From: Hoeflea sp. YIM 152468 | Lineage (GTDB): Bacteria > Pseudomonadota > Alphaproteobacteria > Rhizobiales > Rhizobiaceae | Direction: 5' to 3' | Assembly: GCF_029210485.1 (NCBI RefSeq) | Contig: NZ_JARGET010000016.1 | Location: 84,779-148,778, forward strand | Length of the DNA stretch: 64,000 nucleotides | Part shown: positions 25,677 to 36,371 of the stretch, piece by piece | How the letters are laid out: every line of letters begins with the position of its first letter | How positions within the stretch are numbered: the stretch's first letter is position 1 | The notes under the pieces: generated by a model | Databases searched by the model: none | The model's input: the letters and a program-made list of their open reading frames with translations, nothing else | Told to the model about the DNA's origin: nothing | Position numbers and translations under genes: made by a program

Positions 25677-26795
25677 ATGCGTGTCACCCTCGAGCGTTCC
25701 AATCTTCTCAAGTCACTCAACCACGTGCATCGCGTGGTCGAACGGCGCAACACGATACCGATCCTGTCGAACGTGCTGCTCAAGGCCGAGGGCGCCACGC
25801 TCGACATGAAGGCGACCGATCTGGATCTGGAAATCACCGAGGCGACACCGGCGATGATCGAGCAGGCAGGCGCCACCACGGTGCCGGCGCATTTGCTCTA
25901 CGACATCGTGCGCAAGCTGTCGGATGGCTCCCAGGTGCTGCTGTCGACCGATACCGAGGGCGGATCGATGACGGTGGCGTCCGGCCGGTCGAAATTCTCG
26001 CTGCAGTGCCTGCCGGAATCGGATTTTCCGGACCTGACGGCGGGCGCCTTCAGCCATACATTCCGCCTGCCTGCGACACAGCTCAAGATGCTGATCGACC
26101 GGACCCAGTTTGCGATCTCGACGGAAGAGACCCGCTACTACCTGAACGGCATCTTCGTGCACACCATCGAGAGCGAAGGCGCCCTGAAGCTGCGGGCTGT
26201 GGCCACCGACGGCCATCGTCTGGCGCGCGCCGATGTGGACGCTCCTTCGGGTTCGGAGGGCATGCCCGGCATCATCATTCCGCGCAAGACCGTGGGCGAA
26301 TTGCAAAAGCTGGTCGACAACCCCGATGTCATCGTGACGGTGGAGGTCTCCGACGCCAAGATCCGCTTCACCATCGGCTCGGTGGTGCTGACCTCGAAAC
26401 TGATCGACGGCACGTTTCCCGATTATCAGCGGGTGATCCCGACCGGCAACGACAAGGAACTGACCGTCGAATGCCAGTCCTTCGCACAGGCCGTCGACCG
26501 GGTATCGACGATCTCGTCGGAACGCGGGCGCGCGGTCAAGCTGGCCATTGCCGAGGGGCAGCTCACCCTGACGGTCAACAATCCGGATTCGGGCAGCGCC
26601 ACCGAGGAGCTGGCGGTCGGCTATGACCGCGAGCCGCTGGAGATCGGCTTCAACGCCAAATACCTGCTCGACATCACCAACCAGCTGTCGGGGTCGGATG
26701 CCGTGTTCATGCTCGCCGATCCGGGCTCGCCAACGCTGGTGCGCGACACCGCCGGCGATGATGCGCTGTATGTGCTGATGCCGATGCGGGTGTAG
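25677..26795 (+). CDS. dnaN: DNA polymerase III beta sliding clamp
   Basis: A 372-residue clamp subunit with the three repeated DNA-clamp domains; recognisable segments include the N-terminal MRVTLERSNLLKSLNHV, AVATDGHRLA in the second domain and a C-terminal YVLMPMRV, the conserved end that forms the partner-binding pocket. It tethers polymerase III to DNA. It is followed after 63 bases by recF. Confidence 0.97.
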   Translation: MRVTLERSNLLKSLNHVHRVVERRNTIPILSNVLLKAEGATLDMKATDLDLEITEATPAMIEQAGATTVPAHLLYDIVRKLSDGSQVLLSTDTEGGSMTVASGRSKFSLQCLPESDFPDLTAGAFSHTFRLPATQLKMLIDRTQFAISTEETRYYLNGIFVHTIESEGALKLRAVATDGHRLARADVDAPSGSEGMPGIIIPRKTVGELQKLVDNPDVIVTVEVSDAKIRFTIGSVVLTSKLIDGTFPDYQRVIPTGNDKELTVECQSFAQAVDRVSTISSERGRAVKLAIAEGQLTLTVNNPDSGSATEELAVGYDREPLEIGFNAKYLLDITNQLSGSDAVFMLADPGSPTLVRDTAGDDALYVLMPMRV

Positions 26796-26858
26796 CCGCA
26801 CTTGGCCGCGTGTGCCGGGCCAGGCTACCGGCCGCAATGCGGTTGAGCGGAGACCAGC

Positions 26859-28007
26859 ATGGCCCCCAAGGTACACATCCAGCGACTGAAACTTTCCGGA
26901 TTCCGCAATTATGCGCGCCTGTCGCTTGAGCTTGACCAGCGCCACGTGGTGCTGGTCGGCGACAATGGCGCCGGCAAGACCAATCTGATGGAAGCGCTGT
27001 CGTTGCTGACGCCTGGCCGCGGCATGCGGCGCGCGTCCTATGGCGACATGATCAAGGCCGCATCCGGTTCGGACAGCGGCTTCAGCGTTTTCGCCAGCCT
27101 GGAAGGCATGGCCGGGCCCGTGGATATCGGCACCGGCGTGGACGGCGGTGAAGATGGCGGCGGACGCCGGGTGCGGATCAACGGGGCGCCCGCGCGATCT
27201 ATCGAAGAGCTGCTTGAACATTTGCGGCTGTTGTGGCTGACACCGGCAATGGACGGGCTGTTTACCGGGCCGGCGGGCGACCGGCGCCGGTTCCTGGACC
27301 GGCTGGTGCTGTCGGTGGACCCGGCCCATGGCGGGCGGGCGCTGACCTATGAACGCGCCATGCGCAGCCGCAACCGCCTGCTGTCGGAAGCCCGGCCCGA
27401 TCCGGCCTGGCTTGACGGGCTGGAGGCGCAGATGACCGAGCTCGGCGTGGCGATGGCGATGGCGCGCAATGAAGTGGTCAGCCTGCTTTCGGGCCTGATC
27501 GAGGAGAATTCCGCGCACAGCGTGTTTCCGGCAGCGACGGTGCGGCTTGACGGCTTTCTCGACGGCGAGGCCCTGTCATCGGCCAGCGACATGGAAACCG
27601 CCTTCGCCGACCTGCTCAGGTCCGGGCGGGGCCGGGATGCAGCGGCCGGGCGAACCCTGTCGGGGCCGCACCGGTCCGATCTGATTGTGCACCACCGGGC
27701 CAAGGCGATGGCGGCGGCGCTGTCTTCGACCGGCGAGCAAAAGGCGTTGCTGATCGGCATCGTGCTGGGTCACGCGCAACTGGTGCGCGCCATGACCGGC
27801 CACGCGCCGGTTCTGCTGCTTGACGAGATTGCCGCCCATCTCGACCAGGGCCGCCGGGCGGCGCTGTTCGATCTGATCGAGGCGCTGGAGTGCCAGGCTT
27901 TCATGACCGGGACCGATGCCCAGATGTTTGCGACACTGGGAACCCGCGGCCAGATCTTCACGGTGACCGACGGGAGTGTTACACCGCTGAGCGACCCGAC
28001 CGGCTGA
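26859..28007 (+). CDS. recF: DNA replication and repair protein RecF
   Basis: A 382-residue SMC-like ATPase with Walker A GDNGAGKTN near residue 36, an LSGPHRSD signature near 267 and Walker B LLLDEIAAHLD near 323. RecF helps load RecA at gaps. A GCGGAG site supports the ATG at 26859. It follows dnaN as in the ancestral dnaA-dnaN-recF order. Confidence 0.96.
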   Translation: MAPKVHIQRLKLSGFRNYARLSLELDQRHVVLVGDNGAGKTNLMEALSLLTPGRGMRRASYGDMIKAASGSDSGFSVFASLEGMAGPVDIGTGVDGGEDGGGRRVRINGAPARSIEELLEHLRLLWLTPAMDGLFTGPAGDRRRFLDRLVLSVDPAHGGRALTYERAMRSRNRLLSEARPDPAWLDGLEAQMTELGVAMAMARNEVVSLLSGLIEENSAHSVFPAATVRLDGFLDGEALSSASDMETAFADLLRSGRGRDAAAGRTLSGPHRSDLIVHHRAKAMAAALSSTGEQKALLIGIVLGHAQLVRAMTGHAPVLLLDEIAAHLDQGRRAALFDLIEALECQAFMTGTDAQMFATLGTRGQIFTVTDGSVTPLSDPTG

Positions 28008-28044
28008 ATCTAGCCGATCGCGGCGCCGCTGGGGAGATTTGCCG

Positions 28045-28803
28045 ATGAACGAGACGCCTCTCGACCAGGATGAAGTGGCGCGCTACGCCCGACACATCGT
28101 GCTGCGCGAGATCGGCGGCGCGGGGCAGCAGCGGCTGAAGGCGGCCCGGGTGCTGGTGCTTGGCGCCGGCGGTCTGGGCTCGCCGGTGCTGAGTTATCTG
28201 GCCGCAGCCGGTGTCGGGCTGCTGGGGGTGGTTGACGACGATCTGGTGTCGCTGTCGAATCTGCAACGCCAGATCCTGCACGACACCGGCACCATCGGCA
28301 TGGCCAAGACCGAAAGCGCCAAACGGACGCTCGGCCGGCTCAACCCGCACACGCGGGTGATTGCGCACCAGATGCGGCTTACCGCCGACAACGCCATCGA
28401 TGTCCTGACTGCCTATGACATGGTGGTTGACGGCTCGGACAATATCGAAACCCGCTACCTGCTGGCCGACGCTTGCGAGACCTTGAATATTCCGCTGGTG
28501 ATGGCGGCGGTGGGACGCTTTGACGGGTCGGTGACCGTGCTCACCCCCTACGACACCGGCGCTGACGGCAAGCCCTGCCCGCGTTACCGCGACCTGTTTC
28601 CGCAAGCGCCGCCGCCGGGGCTGGTGCCGAGTTGCTCGGAAGCGGGGGTGGTGGGCGCGCTGACCGGGGTGATCGGCACGCTGGAAGCGATGGAGGCGAT
28701 CAAGCTGATCACCGGCGCGGGAGACCCGCTGATCGGCCGGCTGCTGCTTTACGACGGGCTCAATGCCAGCTTCCAGACCGTGCGCTACGGCCGCAAGGGT
28801 TAG
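28045..28803 (+). CDS. moeB: ThiF/MoeB/HesA-family adenylyltransferase
   Basis: The 252-residue E1-like protein has an N-terminal RYARHIVLREIGGAGQQRL, the nucleotide loop VLGAGGLGSPVL and an adenylating core with NLQRQILHD and DGSDNIETRY. It probably activates the C-terminus of MoaD or ThiS for sulfur transfer. The two Cys-x2-Cys zinc pairs of E. coli MoeB are not present; only single cysteines remain. The start at 28045 has GGGGAG eight bases upstream; an upstream TTG is worse. MoeB and ThiF cannot be separated by sequence alone here. Confidence 0.85.
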   Translation: MNETPLDQDEVARYARHIVLREIGGAGQQRLKAARVLVLGAGGLGSPVLSYLAAAGVGLLGVVDDDLVSLSNLQRQILHDTGTIGMAKTESAKRTLGRLNPHTRVIAHQMRLTADNAIDVLTAYDMVVDGSDNIETRYLLADACETLNIPLVMAAVGRFDGSVTVLTPYDTGADGKPCPRYRDLFPQAPPPGLVPSCSEAGVVGALTGVIGTLEAMEAIKLITGAGDPLIGRLLLYDGLNASFQTVRYGRKG

Positions 28804-28896
28804 GTCGGGGCAGTCTCCTTGCACCCACCGAGTTTTCCATCTGCGCCACGGCAAGCCGCGAGAACAAACGTAAACTGTCGCCGATTTGCGCGACTC

Positions 28897-29901
28897 TCAG
28901 TCTCGCAACGGCAGCACCCGGTCGGGCGGACGATGGCCGTCGAAGAAGGTGCGGATGTTGATGATCACCTTGTCGCCCATGTCGATACGGCCCTCGATCG
29001 TGGCCGAGCCCATGTGCGGCAGCAGCACCACCTTGCCTTCCGATGCGAGCTTGACCAGACGCTTGTCGACCGCAGGCTCGTGCTCGAACACATCAAGGCC
29101 CGCACCCGAGAGCCGCCCCTCGCGCAACGCCTTGATCAGAGCGTCCTCATCGATGATCCCCCCACGGGCGGTGTTGACGATATAGGCGCCCGGCTTCATC
29201 AGCTGCAACCGGCGCGCCGAGAGCAGATGGAAGGTGGCCGGCGTCGAGGGGCAATTGACGGAGACGATGTCGACCCGCGCCAGCATCTGATCGAGGCTGT
29301 CCCAATAGGTGGCCTCAAGCTGATCTTCGGTGGCCTCGTCGACGCGGCGGCGGTTGTGATAGTGGATCGAGAGGCCGAAAGCCTTGGCGCGGCGGGCGAC
29401 GGCGGTGCCGATGCGGCCCATGCCGATGATGCCGAGGCGCTTGCCACCAATGCGGTGGCCCAGCATCCAGGTCGGCGACCAGCCCTTCCAGACGCCGCCA
29501 TTGCCGACGATGACATTGGCGCCTTCCGTCAGCCGCCGCGGCACGGCGAGCATCAGCGCCATGGTCATGTCGGCGGTGTCATCGGAGAGAACATTGGGCG
29601 TGTTGGTGACTGTGATGCCCTTTTTCTGCGCCGCGTCGACATCGATATTGTCGACGCCGTTGCCGAAATTGGCGATCAGCTTCAACTGCGGCCCGGCCTG
29701 CTCGATCAGAGCGGCGTCAATCCTGTCGGTGACGGTGGGCACCAGCACATCGGCCGACCGCATGGCGGCCACCAGCTCGGGCTGGCTGCGCGCTTCGTCG
29801 GTGATGTTGAGTTCGGCATTGAAAAGCTCGCACATGCGCGTTTCGACCGCGTCCGGAAGGCGGCGGGTGACGTAGACCTTGGGTTTTTTTCTGTTTTGCA
29901 T
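28897..29901 (-). CDS. D-2-hydroxyacid dehydrogenase, glyoxylate/hydroxypyruvate reductase type
   Basis: A 334-residue NAD(P)-dependent enzyme. The Rossmann loop is GIIGMGRIGTAVARR near residue 155; catalytic Arg, Glu and His appear in NTARGGIIDE, a following Glu segment (FEHEP) and LLPHMGSAT. NRRR after the second strand suggests NADPH preference. Substrate is probably glyoxylate or hydroxypyruvate. The ATG at 29901 lacks a strong ribosome site; a TTG 36 bases upstream is possible. Confidence 0.9.
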   Translation of the reverse strand: MQNRKKPKVYVTRRLPDAVETRMCELFNAELNITDEARSQPELVAAMRSADVLVPTVTDRIDAALIEQAGPQLKLIANFGNGVDNIDVDAAQKKGITVTNTPNVLSDDTADMTMALMLAVPRRLTEGANVIVGNGGVWKGWSPTWMLGHRIGGKRLGIIGMGRIGTAVARRAKAFGLSIHYHNRRRVDEATEDQLEATYWDSLDQMLARVDIVSVNCPSTPATFHLLSARRLQLMKPGAYIVNTARGGIIDEDALIKALREGRLSGAGLDVFEHEPAVDKRLVKLASEGKVVLLPHMGSATIEGRIDMGDKVIINIRTFFDGHRPPDRVLPLRD

Positions 29902-30168
29902 CTTGTTGGGGTCCGGCGTTGAGAGCTCTTTAACCAAACGGGGCGATAGTGGTGAAAGCGTTATGCTTTTCTAACAGACCCTCCGGCGATGACAATCCAG
30001 AGCGCCGGGATTGCTGATTAAAAAGCAGCGCGGGTGCGCGCGCCGAAACCGGCTGCGGCACGCGCAGCAACGCACCCGGCCGTTCCGCCCGCCGCGATGG
30101 CGCGAGGCGAGGCCGGCAACCGCAATCAGCGGCGCTCTGTCCCGGCGCCCCAGCAAAAGGTGTAAGTC

Positions 30169-30732
30169 ATGCGTCGCCTTTCCCTTTTCACCGCAGCCTG
30201 TCTGGCCCTGACCGGGCTGACGTTGAGCCCGATGCTCGGTTCCGGTTCCGATCTCGGGTCGAGCGCCCATGCCCAGGGCGCCGCCAAGGGCCCGAGCGGG
30301 CTGCCCTTGCCACGGTTTGTCAGCCTCAAGGCCAAGCGGGTCAATCTGCGCGTCGGTCCCGGTCGCGATTACGCCGTGGCCTGGCTCTACACCAGGTCAG
30401 GCGTGCCGATGGAAGTGATCCAGGAATATGACAACTGGCGCCGGGTGCGCGACGCCGAGGGCACCGAGGGCTGGGTCTACCAGTCGCTGCTGTCGGGAGA
30501 GCGCACGGCCATCACCGCACCGTGGAGGATGGGCGAAAAGCCCGAGAGCTTCATCAACATGCACCGCGAGGCGCGCAGCAATGCCAATGTCGTCGCCCGG
30601 CTGGAGCCCGGTGTGGTGGTGGTGGTTCAGGGCTGCGATGGCGACTGGTGCGAAGCCCAGGCAGATGGCACCCGCGGCTGGCTGCCGCAGAACGAGATCT
30701 GGGGCGCTTACCCGGGCGAAGCTTTCAAATAG
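30169..30732 (+). CDS. Secreted protein with two bacterial SH3 domains
   Basis: The 187-residue protein has a signal peptide (residues 1-35, ending AHAQG) and two SH3b repeats: VNLRVGPGRDYAVAWLY with a WVYQSLL end (about 55-110) and a second with NMHREARSNANVVARLEPG and a GWLPQNEIWG end (about 120-180). Such domains usually bind cell-wall peptides in the periplasm. It is divergent from the hydroxyacid dehydrogenase and convergent with ilvD. Confidence 0.88.
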   Translation: MRRLSLFTAACLALTGLTLSPMLGSGSDLGSSAHAQGAAKGPSGLPLPRFVSLKAKRVNLRVGPGRDYAVAWLYTRSGVPMEVIQEYDNWRRVRDAEGTEGWVYQSLLSGERTAITAPWRMGEKPESFINMHREARSNANVVARLEPGVVVVVQGCDGDWCEAQADGTRGWLPQNEIWGAYPGEAFK

Positions 30733-30894
30733 ACAGGGCTTCGCCCCCTTCCGCACATGCGCGCAAGAAAAGCGGCTTTCACCCCGGCACTGACTGGCGT
30801 TTGCAGTTCCTGACACCGGATGGGTCGGCCATCGGCAGGTGTTTCGCCGTTCACCGACCATGGACCGTCTGCAACCTTCACGCCTGTTGACCGC

Positions 30895-32727
30895 CTAAAG
30901 AATGCGCACGGCCCCCTTTGATGCACTGCTGGTCATCGCCGCATAGGCTTTCAGCGCGGTCGAGACGGCGCGTTTGCGCGGCTTGGACGGCGTCCACCCC
31001 TCGGCCTCGCGCCTGGCGCGGCGATCGGCCAGCGTCGTCTCGTCGACGGCCAGATGAATGCCGCGGTTGGGGATGTCGATTTCGATGATGTCGCCGTCTT
31101 CAACCAGACCGATGGTGCCGCCCTCGGCCGCTTCCGGCGACACGTGGCCGATGGACAGCCCCGACGATCCGCCGGAGAAGCGGCCATCGGTGACGAGCGC
31201 GCAGGCTTTTCCCAATCCCTTGGATTTGAGATAGCTGGTCGGATACAGCATCTCCTGCATGCCGGGACCGCCGCGCGGTCCCTCGTAGCGGATCAGCACC
31301 ACCTGGCCGGGCTTGACCTTGCCGGTCAGGATGTCGGAAACGGCATCATCCTGACTTTCAAAGATCTTGGCAGGCCCGGAAAACTTGAGGATCGACTCGT
31401 CGACGCCTGCGGTTTTGACGATGCAGCCATCCTCGGCCAGATTGCCGAACAGCACGGCCAGGCCACCGTCTTGCGAAAACGCATGCTCGGCGTTGCGAAT
31501 GACGCCGCCGGCGCGGTCCAGATCGACGCTGGTATAGCGGCGCGATTGCGAAAAGGCGGTCTGCGTGGGCACGCCGCCAGGGGCTGCACGGTAGAATTCA
31601 TGCACGGCTTCGTCCGACGACTGCACCACGTCCCATTTCTTCAGCGCGTCTTCCAGGGTCTTTTCGTGGATGGTCCCCACCGATGTGTCGAGCAGTCCTG
31701 CCCGGTTCAGCTCACCCAGAATCGCCATGATGCCGCCGGCGCGATGAATGTCTTCCATGTGCACATCTGCCTTGGCAGGGGCGACCTTGCACAGCACCGG
31801 AACGCCGCGCGACAGCCGGTCAATGTCCGCCATGGTGAAATCGACCTCGCCCTCATGGGCAATGGCCAGCAGATGCAGCACGGTGTTGGTCGAGCCGCCC
31901 ATGGCGATGTCCAGCGTCATGGCGTTCTCGAACGCGGCAAAAGAGGCGATCGAGCGCGGCAGAACGCTGGCGTCATCGCCTGCATAATATTGCTTGGCCA
32001 ATCCGACGATCCTGCGCCCGGCCTCCCGAAACAGATATTCCCGATCGGAATGGGTTGCCAGCGTCGAGCCATTGCCCGGCAGCGCCAGGCCCATCGCCTC
32101 GGCGAGGCAGTTCATCGAATTGGCGGTAAACATGCCCGAGCAGGAGCCACAGGTGGGGCAGGCTGCGCGTTCGATCGAGGCCACATCCGCATCGCTGATG
32201 CTGTCATCGGCGGCGGCCACCATGGCGTCGACCAGATCCAGGGCCTTTTCGCTGCCGTCCTCCAGGATCACCTTGCCGGCTTCCATCGGGCCGCCGGAGA
32301 CGAAGACCACCGGGATGTTGAGCCGCATGGCCGCCATCAGCATGCCCGGCGTGATCTTGTCGCAATTGGAGATGCAGACCATCGCATCGGCGCAATGGGC
32401 GTTGACCATGTATTCCACCGAATCGGCGATCAGCTCGCGCGACGGCAGCGAATAGAGCATGCCGTCATGGCCCATGGCGATGCCGTCATCGACGGCGATG
32501 GTGTTGAACTCCTTGGCGACGCCGCCGGCCTTTTCAATCTCGCCTGCAACCAGTTGCCCCAGATCCTTGAGATGCACGTGACCGGGAACGAACTGGGTGA
32601 ACGAATTGACCACCGCAATGATCGGCTTGCCGAAATCGCCATCCTTCATGCCGGTGGCCCGCCAGAGCCCGCGGGCGCCTGCCATGTTGCGGCCATGGGT
32701 GGATGTTCTCGAGCGATAGGGCGGCAT
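30895..32727 (-). CDS. ilvD: Dihydroxy-acid dehydratase
   Basis: The 610-residue enzyme makes 2-ketoacids for Val, Leu and Ile. It matches the family length and has the cluster-binding cysteines in [11 protein letters not shown] and [18 protein letters not shown], an [14 protein letters not shown] segment and [11 protein letters not shown]. The ATG at 32727 follows GAGGAAG. No leader peptide or attenuator is obvious; a 7-bp dyad lies 130-146 bases upstream. Confidence 0.96.
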   Translation of the reverse strand: MPPYRSRTSTHGRNMAGARGLWRATGMKDGDFGKPIIAVVNSFTQFVPGHVHLKDLGQLVAGEIEKAGGVAKEFNTIAVDDGIAMGHDGMLYSLPSRELIADSVEYMVNAHCADAMVCISNCDKITPGMLMAAMRLNIPVVFVSGGPMEAGKVILEDGSEKALDLVDAMVAAADDSISDADVASIERAACPTCGSCSGMFTANSMNCLAEAMGLALPGNGSTLATHSDREYLFREAGRRIVGLAKQYYAGDDASVLPRSIASFAAFENAMTLDIAMGGSTNTVLHLLAIAHEGEVDFTMADIDRLSRGVPVLCKVAPAKADVHMEDIHRAGGIMAILGELNRAGLLDTSVGTIHEKTLEDALKKWDVVQSSDEAVHEFYRAAPGGVPTQTAFSQSRRYTSVDLDRAGGVIRNAEHAFSQDGGLAVLFGNLAEDGCIVKTAGVDESILKFSGPAKIFESQDDAVSDILTGKVKPGQVVLIRYEGPRGGPGMQEMLYPTSYLKSKGLGKACALVTDGRFSGGSSGLSIGHVSPEAAEGGTIGLVEDGDIIEIDIPNRGIHLAVDETTLADRRARREAEGWTPSKPRKRAVSTALKAYAAMTSSASKGAVRIL

Positions 32728-33046
32728 GATGTCTTCCTCATTGGGCCTCCGGAACAAGCGCGGTCGGGCGCGCCCGGTGCGGGAGCATAGATTCGTGCAA
32801 ATGCTAATAGTCGGAAATCAATGGCATTTCCAGAGCAGCCGGGGGCCGGTCCGAATCAGATGGTACCCATCTGAAACGAAAAGTCAGCCCTCGGGCGAGC
32901 GACCCGGCATGGTGAATCTTGCGGATTGGCTGAAACCGCCCGTCAGGATCGCATCAACCAGGGCAAGACAACCTGCCGCTCCATCAGCGCTGCATTGCGG
33001 TTGTGGTGACGAAGGCGGGACCAGTTCGCCGCGCGTCGGGGACCGG
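32728..33046. other. Intergenic region between irr and ilvD with a short dyad
   Basis: No gene is apparent in these 319 bases. CAGATGG and CCATCTG form a perfect 7-bp inverted repeat around TAC at 32857-32873, a possible operator of the ilvD promoter. The region next to 33046 should hold the end of the irr transcript, but no classical terminator is visible. Confidence 0.4.
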
Positions 33047-33478
33047 TCAGCGCTTCTGGCGCACCCGGATGACCACGTCGACATGGGAAATCTCCATGCC
33101 CTCGGGCGCCTCGGGAAGATCGACGACCGACAGGTTGCCGACCGGGATATCGAGCACTTCATTGGTGCCCTCGACCACGAAATGATGGTGATCGGAGACA
33201 TTGGTGTCGAAATAGGTCCGGGCGGTTTCCAGCGACAGCACCCGCAGCAGGCCGGCCTCGGTGAACTGGTGCAGCGTGTTGTAGACGGTGGCCAGCGAGC
33301 AGGAGCAGCCAATGCCGGAGGCTTCCTCGTGCAGTTCTTCGGCCGTGAGATGCCGGTCACCCTTGGCAAACAGCAGGTCGGCCAGCGCAATGCGCTGCCG
33401 GGTCGGGCGCAGGCCTGCCTCGCGCAGGCGCATGGCCGCTTCACGGTCGGCGGATTTTGATCTTTGTGCAACAGGCAT
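33047..33478 (-). CDS. irr: Fur-family iron response regulator Irr
   Basis: The 143-residue protein has the Fur fold: an N-terminal winged helix (LRPTRQRIALADLLF and SLATVYNTLHQF) and a dimer domain with YFDTNVSDHHHF, the three-His stretch used by Irr for haem and metal sensing. Irr controls haem and iron genes under low iron. Its place divergent from fabA-fabB-fabI is the usual Rhizobiales order. A GCSCS motif just before the recognition helix adds two cysteines where I would expect none. Confidence 0.93.
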   Translation of the reverse strand: MPVAQRSKSADREAAMRLREAGLRPTRQRIALADLLFAKGDRHLTAEELHEEASGIGCSCSLATVYNTLHQFTEAGLLRVLSLETARTYFDTNVSDHHHFVVEGTNEVLDIPVGNLSVVDLPEAPEGMEISHVDVVIRVRQKR

Positions 33479-33715
33479 GGTCTACGGCGTCCAATCGGCG
33501 GATGTCATCGGCTTCATATATCTTTTGTGGGCAATGCTTTCAATAGACACCCCTGAAAGCCACTTTCCCTACGGTCACCCCTTTAACTTACCGCCCTCAT
33601 CCGATATTCGGAGTTGCCGCGCTGGCCGGTTTCGCCGCCACGCGGCTCTGTGCTAGCGTGCACGTGAATTATGGATGCCGCGCGGAAAGACGGCGAACGA
33701 GGAGACGCGTTTTAC

Positions 33716-34231
33716 ATGGTCGACAGGCAAGCGAGCTACAGCTACGAAGATATTCTCAAATGCGCCGAAGGGGAACTTTTCGGACCCGGCAATGCACAGC
33801 TGCCGCTGCCGCCGATGCTGATGGTGCACCGGATCACCGACATTTCGGAAACCGGCGGCGAATTCGACAAGGGCTATCTGCGCGCCGAATTCGACATCAC
33901 CCCGGATCTGTGGTTTTTCCCCTGTCACTTCAAGGGCAACCCGGTGATGCCCGGCTGTCTTGGGCTGGACGGCATGTGGCAACTGACCGGGTTCTATCTC
34001 GGCTGGCTGGGCGAACAGGGCCGTGGCATGGCGCTGTCGACCGGGGAAGTGAAATTCAAGGGCATGGTGACACCGGACGTCAAATTGCTCGAATACGGCA
34101 TCGATTTCAAACGCGTGATGCGCGGCCGGCTGGTGCTCGGCATCGCCAATGGCTGGCTCAAGGCCGATGGCGAGACGATCTATAACGCCACCGATCTGAA
34201 GGTCGGCTTGGCCAAGGACAAAACCGCCTGA
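33716..34231 (+). CDS. fabA: 3-hydroxydecanoyl-ACP dehydratase/isomerase
   Basis: A 171-residue enzyme that introduces the cis double bond of unsaturated fatty acids. The catalytic His is in [13 protein letters not shown] and the Asp in [11 protein letters not shown]. The ATG at 33716 gives exactly the usual length; an upstream in-frame ATG at 33671 would add 15 residues. GAGGAG lies eleven bases upstream, a slightly long spacing. It begins the fabA-fabB-fabI operon. Confidence 0.96.
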   Translation: MVDRQASYSYEDILKCAEGELFGPGNAQLPLPPMLMVHRITDISETGGEFDKGYLRAEFDITPDLWFFPCHFKGNPVMPGCLGLDGMWQLTGFYLGWLGEQGRGMALSTGEVKFKGMVTPDVKLLEYGIDFKRVMRGRLVLGIANGWLKADGETIYNATDLKVGLAKDKTA

Positions 34232-34303
34232 GACATCCCGGATCGCGGCGTGGGGCTATCGCGCCAGGACAGACCAGGATTCTCTTCCAGAAAGGGCAGA
34301 AAC

Positions 34304-35527
34304 ATGAGACGAGTCGTTGTGACGGGCATGGGGATCGTATCCTCGATTGGCAACACTGCGGACGAAGTGACCGAATCACTGCGTCAGGCCAAATCCGGCA
34401 TCAGTTTCAGTCAGGATTTCGCCGACCACGGCTTTCGCAGCCAGGTCTGGGGCGCGCCGACGCTGGACCCGACCGACATGGTCGACCGCCGCGCCATGCG
34501 GTTCTTGTCGCGCGGCGGGGCCTGGAACCATGTCGCCATGAAGCAGGCGATCGAGGACGCCGGGTTGACCGAGGCCGAAATCAGCGATGAGCGCACCGGC
34601 ATTGTCATGGGCTCTGGCGGCCCGTCGACCCGGACGCTGATCGATGCTGCCGACATCACCCGCAAGAACGGCAGCCCGAAGCGCATCGGTCCGTTCGCGG
34701 TGCCCAAGGCGATGTCGTCGACCGCTTCGGCGACGCTGGCCACCTGGTTCAAGATCCACGGCGTCAATTACTCGATCTCGTCGGCCTGCTCGACCTCGGC
34801 GCATTGCATCGGCAACGCCGCCGAGCTCATTCAGTGGGGAAAACAGGACATGGTGTTCGCCGGCGGTCACGAAGATCTCGACTGGTCGATGTCCAACCTG
34901 TTTGACGCGATGGGCGCGATGAGTTCGAAATACAACGAGACCTCGCCAACCACCGCATCCCGCGCCTATGACATCACCCGCGACGGCTTTGTCATTGCCG
35001 GCGGTGCGGGCGTTCTGGTGCTGGAAGAACTCGAACACGCCAAAGCCCGCGGCGCCAAGATCTATGGCGAACTGACCGGCTATGGCGCCACCTCCGATGG
35101 CCACGACATGGTGGCGCCATCGGGCGAAGGCGCCGTGCGCTGCATGCGCCAGGCGCTGGCCTCGGTCAAGGGCCGGGTGGATTACATCAACACCCACGGC
35201 ACCTCGACGCCGGTGGGGGATTCCAAGGAAATCAGCGCCATCCGCCAGGTCTTCGGCAATGACATGCCGCATATTCAGTCGACCAAATCGCTGACCGGGC
35301 ATTCGCTCGGCGCAACCGGCGTGCAGGAGGCAATCTACTCGCTGCTGATGATGAAGGAGAACTTCATCGGCGAAAGTGCTCATATCACTGAGATTGACCC
35401 GGAATTTGACGGCGTGCCGATCGTGCGCTCGCGCATCGACGACGCCAAGATTGATACCGTTTTGTCGAATTCCTTCGGCTTTGGCGGCACGAACGCAACG
35501 CTGGTCTTTCAGCGTCACAACGGGTGA
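34304..35527 (+). CDS. fabB: 3-oxoacyl-ACP synthase I
   Basis: A 407-residue ketosynthase with the Cys-His-His triad in [23 protein letters not shown] and TGHSLGATG, and a C-terminal [14 protein letters not shown]. It elongates the cis product of FabA. The start at 34304 has AAAGGGCAGA upstream. Paired fabA-fabB defines the anaerobic unsaturated fatty acid pathway. Confidence 0.97.
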   Translation: MRRVVVTGMGIVSSIGNTADEVTESLRQAKSGISFSQDFADHGFRSQVWGAPTLDPTDMVDRRAMRFLSRGGAWNHVAMKQAIEDAGLTEAEISDERTGIVMGSGGPSTRTLIDAADITRKNGSPKRIGPFAVPKAMSSTASATLATWFKIHGVNYSISSACSTSAHCIGNAAELIQWGKQDMVFAGGHEDLDWSMSNLFDAMGAMSSKYNETSPTTASRAYDITRDGFVIAGGAGVLVLEELEHAKARGAKIYGELTGYGATSDGHDMVAPSGEGAVRCMRQALASVKGRVDYINTHGTSTPVGDSKEISAIRQVFGNDMPHIQSTKSLTGHSLGATGVQEAIYSLLMMKENFIGESAHITEIDPEFDGVPIVRSRIDDAKIDTVLSNSFGFGGTNATLVFQRHNG

Positions 35528-35532
35528 TAAGC

Positions 35533-36342
35533 ATGGACGGAATTATGAAAGGCAAGCGAGGCCTGATTATGGGCGTCGCCAATGATCACTCGATTGCCTG
35601 GGGCATCGCCAGGCAACTGGCCGAGGCCGGGGCAGAACTGGCCTTCACCTATCAGGGCGAAGGCTTTGGCCGCCGGGTAAAGCCACTGGCCGACAGCGTC
35701 GGCTCCAGGCTGGTGCTGCCGTGCGATGTCGAGGATGTGGCGACAGTCGACGCGGTGTTTGACCGGCTCAAGGCCGAATGGGGCACGATCGACTTCGTCG
35801 TCCACGCCATCGGGTTTTCCGACAGAAACGAGCTCAAGGGGCGGTATGCCGATGTGACCACGCGGGAGAACTTCTCCCGTACCATGGTGGTTTCGGCCTA
35901 TTCGTTCACCGAAGTGGCGCAGAAGGCAGCCCCCTTGATGCGGGACGGCGGCTCGATCCTGACGCTGACCTATGGCGGCTCGATGCGGGTGATGCCAAAC
36001 TACAATGTGATGGGCATCGCCAAGGCGGCGCTGGAGGCGATGGTGCGCTATCTCGCCGCCGATTACGGCCAGGACGGCATCCGCGTCAACGCCATCTCGG
36101 CGGGCCCGGTGCGCACGCTCGCCGGTGCCGGCATCGGCGATGCACGCGCCATGTTCAGCTACCAGAAGAAGAACGCGCCCCTGCGCCGCACCGTCGACAT
36201 CGCCGATGTCGGCAAATCGGCGCTTTATCTGCTGTCGGACCTGTCCTCGGGCGTCACCGGCGAAATCCACTATGTCGATTCGGGCTTCAACATCACCTCG
36301 ATGCCGATTGTCGAGGAATTGACCAAGGCTGACACCGCATAA
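35533..36342 (+). CDS. fabI: Enoyl-ACP reductase
   Basis: A 269-residue short-chain dehydrogenase-like reductase that completes each elongation cycle with NADH. Key segments are GLIMGVANDHSIAWGIA, SGVTGEI near the end and the Tyr-x6-Lys catalytic pair as YNVMGIAK. The ATG at 35533 lies five bases after fabB; a GTG overlapping the fabB stop is the alternative. A perfect intrinsic terminator closes the operon. Confidence 0.95.
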   Translation: MDGIMKGKRGLIMGVANDHSIAWGIARQLAEAGAELAFTYQGEGFGRRVKPLADSVGSRLVLPCDVEDVATVDAVFDRLKAEWGTIDFVVHAIGFSDRNELKGRYADVTTRENFSRTMVVSAYSFTEVAQKAAPLMRDGGSILTLTYGGSMRVMPNYNVMGIAKAALEAMVRYLAADYGQDGIRVNAISAGPVRTLAGAGIGDARAMFSYQKKNAPLRRTVDIADVGKSALYLLSDLSSGVTGEIHYVDSGFNITSMPIVEELTKADTA

Positions 36343-36371
36343 GGTGCAGGGCTTGAGGTTGTGACGGACGT

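Noticed and set aside
31054..32790. A 578-codon open frame on the plus strand
   Set aside because: Antisense to ilvD; His/Gly/Asp-rich composition typical of a shadow frame.
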